17,652 nt of DNA from Chlorobiales bacterium (GTDB taxonomy: Bacteria; Bacteroidota; Chlorobiia; Chlorobiales; Chlorobiaceae). Position 1 is the first letter of the stretch; each line of letters begins with the position of its first letter. The position numbers and the translations under genes were made by a program. The stretch is from positions 1 through 17,652 of the forward strand of contig JAKSCY010000706.1 of assembly GCA_022360355.1 (NCBI GenBank), written 5' to 3'. Positions 1 to 6,300 of this stretch are shown in pieces. The notes below the pieces were generated by a model. It was not told the origin of the DNA. It made no database searches and saw nothing but the letters and a program-made list of their open reading frames with translations.

Positions 1-392
1 ATCTGGTGAACAAAAAAGGGAAAGGCGAGGATAAAGCCTGAAAAAAAGATAACCTGCAGATAGAGCGATATCTGGCCGTAAGGTACCAGGTTCTGCAGGA
101 CAATGGTATCGCTGCTGTTTTTTAACGGAGCTATCAGAATCTGGTTGACAAGCGTGTCTGAAAAGAATGCGCACAGGACCATTACCACAAGCAACGCTAT
201 CCCGCTTCTGATAAGCCGGCTGCGGAGTTCATCGAGATGGCCGATGAAATTCATTTCCTCATCGTTGGAAAGTTCCTCCTTTTTTTCATGTTCGACCAGC
301 TCACGTTTTTCCGCTTCCTTTTCCTGGATCTCAGCATCCATCAGCTGCGAAGCGGGTGATTTTGGTCTGGAGGATTCTGTTTCACTGCTCAT
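1..392 (-). CDS. tatC: Sec-independent protein translocase TatC, 5' part (truncated by window edge)
   Basis: TatC is the multi-spanning inner-membrane receptor of the twin-arginine translocase; it binds RR signal peptides and exports folded proteins. The first 130 residues are visible, reading leftwards off the window. Residues 50-60 carry the TatC hallmark HLDELRSRL (Glu55 and Arg57 match the essential cytoplasmic Glu and Arg of E. coli TatC). TM1 follows at about 63-82, a periplasmic loop ends near VPYGQ, and TM2 begins at about 108. The ATG at 392 is the first start after an in-frame TAG at 401-399; I see no clear Shine-Dalgarno. Unusually, about 48 residues rich in Glu and Lys precede the motif, where E. 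coli TatC has about ten. TM3-6 and the C-terminus lie outside. The divergent next gene (935) is unrelated. The family call is secure from the N-terminal motif. Confidence 0.9.
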   Translation of the reverse strand, partial: MSSETESSRPKSPASQLMDAEIQEKEAEKRELVEHEKKEELSNDEEMNFIGHLDELRSRLIRSGIALLVVMVLCAFFSDTLVNQILIAPLKNSSDTIVLQNLVPYGQISLYLQVIFFSGFILAFPFFVHQ

Positions 393-822
393 GCTGCACT
401 ACGGCTTGTTTGCCGGGAACTGTTTCAATGGTCCCGTGATTCCTTCTGCTCTTCAGGCGTCATGCTGGTATATTACTGAATCGAAACATAGTAATAAACA
501 TCGCAGTCGTGAGCAAATTGTTTTTTATGTGTAATCCTTTTATGGATAAGGCATTGCGGAGAATGGACAAGCCCCTGGAGCTGTTCTTCAGTGGTTGTGT
601 TATCAATGCCTTGTGACGGGTGGCTGCTTCTTCAGGCTGTCCGAGGTGATTATTCATTGACGATATGGTGGCAGACAGAACCACAATGCTTGCCGGGGAT
701 TTTGTGCTTTTATTTGTCATAATTTCTGCAGAATATTGCCGTTATTGTTACATGAACGGAGCAGGGTCTTGAAGTGACGTGTTTGCGCAAGATAATTTTG
801 CATCCTGTTTCCGGCTTTTTAT
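393..822. other. Intergenic stretch without a convincing gene
   Basis: This stretch separates the divergent tatC and polyprenyl synthase genes. An 86-codon open frame on the minus strand (720 to 460) has no Shine-Dalgarno, no recognisable motif and unremarkable composition, so I do not call it. I found no tRNA-like cloverleaf, no repeat array and no strong terminator. It presumably contains the tatC promoter, which I could not place. Confidence 0.5.
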
Positions 823-856
823 TTCAGAGAGAAAGACAGAACTGTTATACTAACAG
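823..856 (+). promoter_or_regulatory. Putative sigma70-type promoter with overlapping CTGTTA palindrome
   Basis: TTCAGA (823-828) and TATACT (846-851) are separated by 17 bp, giving 4/6 and 5/6 matches to the -35 and -10 consensus. The -10 is embedded in a perfect inverted repeat, CTGTTA-tac-TAACAG (842-856), which could be a repressor operator. Transcription would start near 858 and leave a leader of about 77 nt before the polyprenyl synthase gene. Prediction from sequence only. Confidence 0.4.
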
Positions 857-934
857 ACCGGTAGTCAACTGATGACACAAGTGCGCCTCAAACCAACCAG
901 GTAATTGTTCGGGCGTATGTAAGCTTTTAGACCT

Positions 935-1909
935 GTGAATTTACAAGACGTTGCCTTCCCTGTAACAGAAGAGCTGAAAACTTTTCGACAGCAATATAAA
1001 AAGGCGCTGAAGACGGAAAACAGCCTTGTTGACAAGGTTGTCCGTTACATCCTGAGGCAGCAGGGAAAACAGATTCGTCCCCTGCTTGTCATGCTCGGCG
1101 CAAAAGTCTGTGGAGGTGTTCAGGAAAAGAGCTACAGGGCAGGTATTATGGTGGAGCTGTTGCATTCCGCCACGCTTATTCACGACGATGTTGTTGATGG
1201 TGCTGAAATGCGCAGGGGCCTCCCCTCGATCAATGCTTTGTGGAAAAACAAGATTTCCGTGCTTATCGGCGACTATATGCTTTCGAAAGGCCTGCTCTTT
1301 TCACTCGACAACAAGGATTACCTCTTTCTGCATATGGTATCTGATGCCGTTCGGCGCATGAGCGAAGGTGAAATATTGCAGATCCAGAAAACCCGAAGCC
1401 TTGATATTACCGAGGCCGATTATCTTAAGGTTATTTCAGATAAAACAGCCTCTCTTCTTTCGACGTCAAGTGCTATGGGGGCGGCAAGTGTTACCGATGA
1501 TAAAGAAAAAATTCAGGCTCTGAAAGACTACGGAGAGTACCTGGGTCTGGCCTTCCAGATCCGCGACGATTTGCTCGACTATACCGGCGACTCAAAAAAA
1601 ACCGGCAAACAGCTCGGAATTGATATAAGAGACAAGAAAATAACGCTTCCTCTTATTTATGCTCTTCGTAACGCCGATCGTTCCGAACAGAAAAAGATCA
1701 AGTCCATACTTAAAAGTTCGAAGAAACGGGCAATGAGAAGCCGTGAGGTTGTCGAGTTCGTCAAAGCCAAAGGTGGGCTTGAGTATGCTGCCGAGGTTGC
1801 AGAAGGTTTTGCTTCCAGATCGTTGGCGGCCCTGGAAAAAATAGAGGACAACGATGCCAAACGGTCTCTTTGCCTGCTTGTTGATTTTGTGATGAAACGT
1901 CAGAATTAA
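935..1909 (+). CDS. ispB: Long-chain all-trans polyprenyl diphosphate synthase
   Basis: Cytoplasmic enzyme that extends an allylic diphosphate with isopentenyl diphosphate to make the side chain of isoprenoid quinones (menaquinone-type in green sulfur bacteria). The 324 residues show the whole trans-prenyltransferase signature: GKQIRP at 44-49, first aspartate-rich motif DDVVD at 84-88 followed by MRRG, and second motif DDLLD at 211-215 followed by GD and the downstream KKITLPLIYAL. The fifth residue before the first DDxxD is Ala79, small as in E. coli IspB, which fits a product of C35 or longer; exact chain length (hepta- or octaprenyl) cannot be read. The start is GTG at 935: the upstream in-frame ATG at 917 is followed directly by TAA, and the next internal ATG lies too close to the active site. 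It precedes the PASTA gene by 15 nt, so co-transcription is likely. The symbol is given at family level. Confidence 0.88.
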   Translation: MNLQDVAFPVTEELKTFRQQYKKALKTENSLVDKVVRYILRQQGKQIRPLLVMLGAKVCGGVQEKSYRAGIMVELLHSATLIHDDVVDGAEMRRGLPSINALWKNKISVLIGDYMLSKGLLFSLDNKDYLFLHMVSDAVRRMSEGEILQIQKTRSLDITEADYLKVISDKTASLLSTSSAMGAASVTDDKEKIQALKDYGEYLGLAFQIRDDLLDYTGDSKKTGKQLGIDIRDKKITLPLIYALRNADRSEQKKIKSILKSSKKRAMRSREVVEFVKAKGGLEYAAEVAEGFASRSLAALEKIEDNDAKRSLCLLVDFVMKRQN

Positions 1910-1924
1910 GAGGGATCTGGTAGT

Positions 1925-2659
1925 ATGATGAAAAAAGCTCTTGTCGGACTTGTGTTGCTTGTTGTTGCATCTGTTGTCATGGACAAGTTTGTTATGACCT
2001 CCTATACCCGTCAGGGAGAAAGCGTGCTTGTCCCTGATGTACAGAAAATAAGTTATGATGATGCTCTTGGGATTTTACGATCGGCCGGGCTTACAGGAAA
2101 GAAAAGTTATAACGTTCGCTACATACGTAACATTGATTCAAATACCGTAATTGTCCAGCGCCCTCTTCCAGGTTCGGAAGTCAAACCTGGAAGAACTGTT
2201 TATCTTGTGCTGAACAAGCGGGAAAAGCCGAAATTTTCTGTTCCTGATTTTTACGGCAGACCGCTTGATGAAGTGCGCCAGATCCTGGAGCGATTTGATA
2301 TTGTTTTGAAAGATGTTCAGGTTCAATCTGTCTATGACATTGCCGAAGACGGCAAGGTGCTCAGCCAGTCTGTGGCGCCGAAGACTGTTGTCTCATCCGG
2401 CTCGTCCATTTCAGTAATTGTAGGGAAAGCAGAAATTATCGAGACCGTCCGGAAGATTTCGGTGCCTGATGTTCTCGGGATGTCTCTTAAGCAGGCAAGG
2501 GAGGTTATCGTTGATAAGGGTTTCAATACCGGCAATGTTTCTTATGAATACTCGTCCCTGCTGGTTCCGTACACTGTCATTAATCAGAAGCCTGCCGTGA
2601 ACTCACTTGCCGAGCCGGGCAAGGTTATTGATCTTACCGTGGTTATTGATGAGGAATGA
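1925..2659 (+). CDS. Membrane-anchored protein with three PASTA domains
   Basis: The protein has 244 residues: an N-terminal signal-anchor (about 5-22, after Met-Met-Lys-Lys) and then three tandem PASTA repeats at about 34-98, 104-168 and 178-242. Each begins with a VPD core (LVPDV, SVPDF, SVPDV) and ends in a Pro-Gly or Ser-Gly turn before a beta strand. PASTA domains bind peptidoglycan or beta-lactams in Ser/Thr kinases and penicillin-binding proteins; here there is no kinase or transpeptidase domain, so only an envelope-binding role is inferred, with the repeats in the periplasm. A purine-rich AGAGGGA (1908-1914) lies about 10 nt before tandem ATG codons at 1925 and 1928; either could be used. 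The gene follows the polyprenyl synthase closely and is probably in the same transcript. No specific function is known to me for this stand-alone architecture. Confidence 0.85.
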   Translation: MMKKALVGLVLLVVASVVMDKFVMTSYTRQGESVLVPDVQKISYDDALGILRSAGLTGKKSYNVRYIRNIDSNTVIVQRPLPGSEVKPGRTVYLVLNKREKPKFSVPDFYGRPLDEVRQILERFDIVLKDVQVQSVYDIAEDGKVLSQSVAPKTVVSSGSSISVIVGKAEIIETVRKISVPDVLGMSLKQAREVIVDKGFNTGNVSYEYSSLLVPYTVINQKPAVNSLAEPGKVIDLTVVIDEE

Positions 2660-2716
2660 TCAAATGGCCGGGTGTGGTGCCATGTCTGAACGGTTGGTGC
2701 ATTTTCTGTTGAGAGA

Positions 2717-2884
2717 TTATCGGTAGTTGGCTTTTTTATACTCTTCGCGCATGTCTTTGATGCCTGTTGTTCTGTCGTTGCCGTCGCTGATGATGCCGAA
2801 ATATTCAAGCACGATTCTGATAACCAGCCAGATACCGGCAAAAAAAATTCTGATACTGCTGAAGATGTTGCTGATAAAAGACAT
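2717..2884 (-). CDS. Small single-span membrane protein (55 aa), hypothetical
   Basis: A 55-codon frame starts at ATG 2884 and ends with TAA at 2719-2717. The product begins MSFISNIFSSIRIFF, continues as a strongly hydrophobic helix to about residue 32, and ends in a charged tail (about 34-55, with DGNDR and MREEYKKANYR). This is the usual layout of a real small membrane protein, with the hydrophilic tail at the C-terminus. AGGT, part of a Shine-Dalgarno-like sequence (GCAGGTAATC), lies about 11 nt upstream of the ATG. It lies downstream of the DUF2934 gene on the same strand, separated from it by a palindromic terminator, and converges with the PASTA gene. I recognise no family. Support is coding-like amphipathic organisation plus a ribosome-binding site, so moderate. 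Confidence 0.55.
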   Translation of the reverse strand: MSFISNIFSSIRIFFAGIWLVIRIVLEYFGIISDGNDRTTGIKDMREEYKKANYR

Positions 2885-2909
2885 TTTTGTTGATTACCTG
2901 CGTTGGAAT

Positions 2910-2935
2910 AGAAAAGCCATTCCCGGGAATGGCTT
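2910..2935 (-). terminator. Palindromic rho-independent-type terminator after the DUF2934 gene
   Basis: Positions 2914-2935 form a perfect 22-bp palindrome centred on CCCGGG. On the minus strand it lies 31 nt after the DUF2934 stop codon and runs straight into TTTTC, giving a GC-rich hairpin with a short U-tract. The U-tract is short, so termination may be partial and allow read-through to the small membrane-protein gene. Confidence 0.6.
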
Positions 2936-2966
2936 GTAACGGTTCCGAGGCGTGACTGTTGCTGTT

Positions 2967-3236
2967 TTAGCTGTTCACTGTTTTTTCAGCGTGTAACCAG
3001 TCTTCAACATCAAAACCGTGAATTTCGCCTCGCTGTTCCCAGCGAAAGTATGCGGAAGTTCTGATGTTTTCTTCACGTTCCGCAGGTGACAGGTTAAGAT
3101 TTGGGGCCTTTTTGGGCGTTGTTTTGCCTTTGGTTGTTTTGGTTACAGTTTTTCTCACGGTCTTTTTTGTCCCAGCCGTGCTTTTTGCGGTTGTTTTGTT
3201 AAGGTTTTTTTCCTGTTCGGTATTTTTTGCAGGCAT
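2967..3236 (-). CDS. DUF2934 family protein with Lys/Thr-rich N-terminal tail
   Basis: An 89-residue protein in two parts. Residues 1-44 are a low-complexity tail containing 12 Lys and 12 Thr (TKKTVRKTVTKTTKGKTT), resembling the disordered tails of histone H1-like or HU-tail proteins and likely to bind nucleic acid or other polyanions. Residues 51-85 match the DUF2934 pattern: an Arg/Glu-rich start, then IRTSAYFRWEQRG, then DVEDWLHAE (family consensus roughly I-R-x-x-A-Y-x-x-W-E-x-x-G and W-x-x-A-E). The function of DUF2934 is unknown. The start ATG at 3236 has no strong Shine-Dalgarno; upstream sequence is AT-rich and shared with the divergent ClC gene. A palindromic terminator follows. The family assignment rests on the C-terminal motif and is fairly secure; a DNA-binding role is inference. 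Confidence 0.75.
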   Translation of the reverse strand: MPAKNTEQEKNLNKTTAKSTAGTKKTVRKTVTKTTKGKTTPKKAPNLNLSPAEREENIRTSAYFRWEQRGEIHGFDVEDWLHAEKTVNS

Positions 3237-3315
3237 AGTTATAACAATAAGTTAAGGGTATATTAAAAGATAACCTGAAAGGCAGTTGAAGATAAAAAAA
3301 TATGCAGGATGGCTA

Positions 3316-3387
3316 ATGTATGAGTATTGTTTTTTCCCCTTTTCACCGAGCCGTGTACATGCGCTTGCACTGAACTCCCATTCATGA
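3316..3387 (+). CDS. Possible 23-aa leader ORF translationally coupled to the ClC gene
   Basis: ATG 3316 is preceded by AGGA (3306-3309) at a 6-nt spacing, the best ribosome-binding site in this intergenic region. The frame encodes 23 residues (MYEYCFFPFSPSRV...), contains no family motif, and ends with TGA at 3385-3387, overlapping the ClC ATG (3384) as ATGA. The ClC start itself has no Shine-Dalgarno, so a coupled leader peptide is plausible. The frame may equally be coincidental, or mark a different native N-terminus. Confidence 0.3.
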   Translation: MYEYCFFPFSPSRVHALALNSHS

Positions 3388-5267
3388 AAGGTTCCTCAAA
3401 AATAAAAGGCAGCTGGAACAGGAAGTTCCGGGCCTTCTTTTATATCCTGTTCAGGCGAAGCAGATATTTTAAAGGCACCTCTCAGAAATATTTCAAGCTG
3501 ACGCTTGACAATATTCTTCTCCAGCTTAATCTGAACCAGGATTTCCCTTTTCTCTTTGTCGCGGTTTTTGTGGGGGTTACAACCGGTTACGTGGCGGTTG
3601 TTTTTCATGACGCCATCAAGCTTTTGAGCTATTTTTTTTTCGGGGGGCTCGAGGTTTTCGGGACTTCGTTTTTAATCGAAGGTTACTGGGCTCTGTTGAT
3701 GCCTTTGGTACCTGCTGTCGGAGGGCTGCTTGTCGGGCTGTATAATGCTTATATCGTCAAGACAAGGCCCGGGCATGGTCTTGCCAGTGTCATAAAGGCG
3801 GTGGCCCAAAACGAGGGAAATCTTCCGCGAAGATTATGGCTCCACCGAACCATTACTTCCGTGCTCAGTATAGGTACGGGCGGCGGCGGCGGTCGAGAAG
3901 CCCCGATCGCTCAGGTAGGCGCGGCCTTGGGTTCGTCGGTGGCCCAGGTACTTAAATTTTCACCGGACAGGAAACGTACGCTTCTTGGTTGCGGTGCTGC
4001 TGCAGGTCTCGCGGCTGTTTTCAATGCCCCGATCGGAGGGGTTATGTTTGCTATCGAGGTTATCCTTGGCGATTTCAGTGTGAGAACCTTTAGCCCGATA
4101 GTTATTGCCGCTGTGATCGGCACGGTGGTTTCAAGAAGCTACCTCGGCAATTCCCCGACCTTTCAGGTTCCGGATTACAGCCTTGTTTCCAATACTGAAC
4201 TTCTGTTCTACTTCGTGCTTGGCGTGCTTGCCGGTCTTTCCGCTGTCATGTTTATCAAGATTTATTACAAAATCGAGGAATCTTTTCAGAAAGTCGAGAA
4301 AAAACGCAACATACCGGTCTGGGCAATGCCTGCTATAGGTGGCCTTTTAACCGGGCTGATTTGTATGTGGCTTCCCGGGCTGTATGGTTACAGCTATGAG
4401 GTAATCGATAATGCTGTCAGAGGAGCCGAGTCCTGGTTGAATATGGTTGGCGTGTATCTTTTGAAGCCGGTCGTTGCGGGTTTCAGTGTGGGTTCCGGTG
4501 GTTCGGGCGGCATGTTCGCGCCTGCGATGAAAATGGGGGCGATGCTTGGCGGCATGTTCGGTAATCTGGTGCATACACTGTTTCCAGGGATTACGGCAAC
4601 ATCCGGTGCGTATGCACTGGTGGGTATGGGCGCCCTCACAGCCGGTATAATCCGTGCCCCGCTGACAGTGATTTTGATTCTCTTCGAGGTAACAGGAGAG
4701 TATGAAATTGTTCTGCCCATTATGTTTGCAGCGGTTACGGCTGCGTTGATCGCCCGAATTGCCTACGATTATTCAATGGAAACCTATGTGCTCGAAAAGG
4801 AAGGGGTTCGCGTCGGTTATGGTATTGCGCTCTCTGTTGCGGAGAATATCAGCGTACTGGACATTATGAAAACCAGCTATGTCAGGTTTCGGGATGTGAC
4901 CCGGTCTGAAAAGATCATCGATGTGTTTCATAATACACCGGAATCGAATTTTCTTGTGACAACCGAAGATGACGAGTTTGTCGGTATTATCAGGCTTGAG
5001 GAAATGAGCATACTGCTCAAAGAAGGGCCGCTCACAGGGCTTATTGCCGAGGACATTGTGAAGAAGGATGTGCCGTTGCTCTATGATACCTCAAAACTGG
5101 ATGAGGCGCTTAAGCTGTTCGAGCTTACCGATTACGATGTCATCCCGGTTCTGTCCCGCAAATCCGATAAACTGCTCGGTGTTGTTCGGCAGGAACAGGC
5201 CTTTTCCTACTACCGCAAACAGATGAACCTTTACGGTTCGGATCTCGACAGCAGGGAAGAAACTTAA
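3384..5267 (+). CDS. ClC-family chloride channel/transporter with C-terminal CBS pair
   Basis: Integral membrane anion channel or exchanger, 627 residues from ATG 3384. A TTG 57 nt upstream would add 19 residues but looks unlike a membrane-protein N-terminus. Family motifs are present: GHGLASVIKA at the position of the GSGIP filter; GREAP at 170-174 with the gating Glu172 retained; GMFAP at 376-380. The helix after the second motif reads FAIEV, with Glu225 followed by Val226 where E. coli ClC-ec1 has the proton glutamate Glu203; eukaryotic ClC channels also carry Val there, which suggests uncoupled, channel-like transport. After the last membrane helix, residues from about 488 to 615 form two CBS domains, which usually sense adenine nucleotides. 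The gene is divergent from DUF2934 and its stop codon interlocks with that of the ABC permease. Family confident, transport mode inferred. Confidence 0.9.
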   Translation: MKGSSKIKGSWNRKFRAFFYILFRRSRYFKGTSQKYFKLTLDNILLQLNLNQDFPFLFVAVFVGVTTGYVAVVFHDAIKLLSYFFFGGLEVFGTSFLIEGYWALLMPLVPAVGGLLVGLYNAYIVKTRPGHGLASVIKAVAQNEGNLPRRLWLHRTITSVLSIGTGGGGGREAPIAQVGAALGSSVAQVLKFSPDRKRTLLGCGAAAGLAAVFNAPIGGVMFAIEVILGDFSVRTFSPIVIAAVIGTVVSRSYLGNSPTFQVPDYSLVSNTELLFYFVLGVLAGLSAVMFIKIYYKIEESFQKVEKKRNIPVWAMPAIGGLLTGLICMWLPGLYGYSYEVIDNAVRGAESWLNMVGVYLLKPVVAGFSVGSGGSGGMFAPAMKMGAMLGGMFGNLVHTLFPGITATSGAYALVGMGALTAGIIRAPLTVILILFEVTGEYEIVLPIMFAAVTAALIARIAYDYSMETYVLEKEGVRVGYGIALSVAENISVLDIMKTSYVRFRDVTRSEKIIDVFHNTPESNFLVTTEDDEFVGIIRLEEMSILLKEGPLTGLIAEDIVKKDVPLLYDTSKLDEALKLFELTDYDVIPVLSRKSDKLLGVVRQEQAFSYYRKQMNLYGSDLDSREET

Positions 5268-6286
5268 ACCCTCTGCATTGCTTTTGTTAAAACAAGCACC
5301 ATCAGAATTGTAACAGCCTGCACCATCATGAAGATGTCTTTCGGTACGTAGGCATTTACGGTCAGTCCTCCGTATTCAAGAAACCCGAACAACAGCGCCG
5401 AAGCTACAAGCCACAGTGGATGTGCGTAAGCCAGCAGTGCTACGGCGATGCCGATAAACCCGATGCCGCTTGTCAAGCCGGCTTCATAGAAGTGCTTATA
5501 ACCGAGCACGAAATTTGTTGATGCAAGGCCTGCCATGGCGCCGCCGGCAGCCATCGCTCGCAGGATGTGAGCATTTGCGTTAATGCCGCCATATTGTGCT
5601 GCTTCAGGCTGGAGGCCGGCAGCTCTCATTTCATAGCCGGTAGTGGTTTTGAAAATCATGGCCCAAGCGCCCAGACATGCGGCAAGGGCGATCAGGGTGC
5701 TGAAATTTGCCGGGGATTTATCCCAGATGCCGATGATGCTGCCGAACATGGGGATCTGCGCTGATTGGATAATTTCGGGCGTATGCACGGTTGATGGGAC
5801 GGCAAGGTGCCAGGTCAGCATATAACCGACAAATGCCTGAACGATAAAGTTCAGCATAATGGTCGAGATCACCTCGTTGATGCCAAAGCGGACTTTCAGC
5901 CAGCCCGCAAGCAGGGCAACGGCGCTTCCGGCAATCATGGCCGACAACGAGCATGTGGCTATCGCTACAAAAGGAGGGGTCTGGGGAGGGAGCAGAAACC
6001 CCACGGTGGCAGCCACAAAGGCTCCGGCGAGCACCTGTCCCTCGCCACCTATATTGAAAAGTTTCAGCTTGAAAGGTATCGCGACGGCAAGTCCGGCAAG
6101 TATGAGAGATGTTGTTCTGAATATAATCTGGCCTGTTCCGTAAGCAGAGCCGAATGTCATGGAAAACATTTTCTGATAGATCTTCAAAGGGTCATGTCCG
6201 GTTGCCATGATCAGCAATGCGCTGACAAAAAGAGCGGCAATTATGGCAAGAAAGGGGGTGAGCAGCTTGAAAAGACTGTTTCTCAT
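5264..6286 (-). CDS. ABC transporter permease, BMP/nucleoside (YufP-like) type
   Basis: Inner-membrane permease of the BPD_transp_2 superfamily, 340 residues, with around nine hydrophobic segments. The family markers are FNIGGEGQ after the third segment and NEVISTIMLNFI in the middle cytoplasmic loop that contacts the ATPase; both are typical of permeases paired with Bmp/Med lipoproteins for nucleosides or related solutes. I chose ATG 6286, 14 nt after the ATPase stop; an upstream in-frame ATG at 6346 would add 20 basic, Tyr-rich residues and overlap the ATPase by 46 nt. Neither has a clear Shine-Dalgarno. Such systems normally have a second permease (YufQ-like) directly downstream and a lipoprotein gene, but the next gene here is the convergent ClC. 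The substrate is therefore unknown. The gene follows bchC and the ATPase in one tight run. Confidence 0.85.
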   Translation of the reverse strand: MRNSLFKLLTPFLAIIAALFVSALLIMATGHDPLKIYQKMFSMTFGSAYGTGQIIFRTTSLILAGLAVAIPFKLKLFNIGGEGQVLAGAFVAATVGFLLPPQTPPFVAIATCSLSAMIAGSAVALLAGWLKVRFGINEVISTIMLNFIVQAFVGYMLTWHLAVPSTVHTPEIIQSAQIPMFGSIIGIWDKSPANFSTLIALAACLGAWAMIFKTTTGYEMRAAGLQPEAAQYGGINANAHILRAMAAGGAMAGLASTNFVLGYKHFYEAGLTSGIGFIGIAVALLAYAHPLWLVASALLFGFLEYGGLTVNAYVPKDIFMMVQAVTILMVLVLTKAMQRV

Positions 6287-6300
6287 GACAGGCGGGGGTT

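Noticed and set aside
103..534. 143-codon plus-strand frame rich in Ser/Phe
   Set aside because: It lies antisense to the well-supported tatC start region; the Ser/Phe bias is the mirror of tatC's Glu/Lys codons.
460..720. 86-codon open frame on the minus strand in the tatC upstream region
   Set aside because: No Shine-Dalgarno, no recognisable motif, ordinary composition without hydrophobic or helical pattern; likely chance.
3237..3300. Promoter boxes in the AT-rich gap between DUF2934 and clc
   Set aside because: TTCAAC and TAATAT on the minus strand are 19 bp apart with poor -35 match; not strong enough to annotate.
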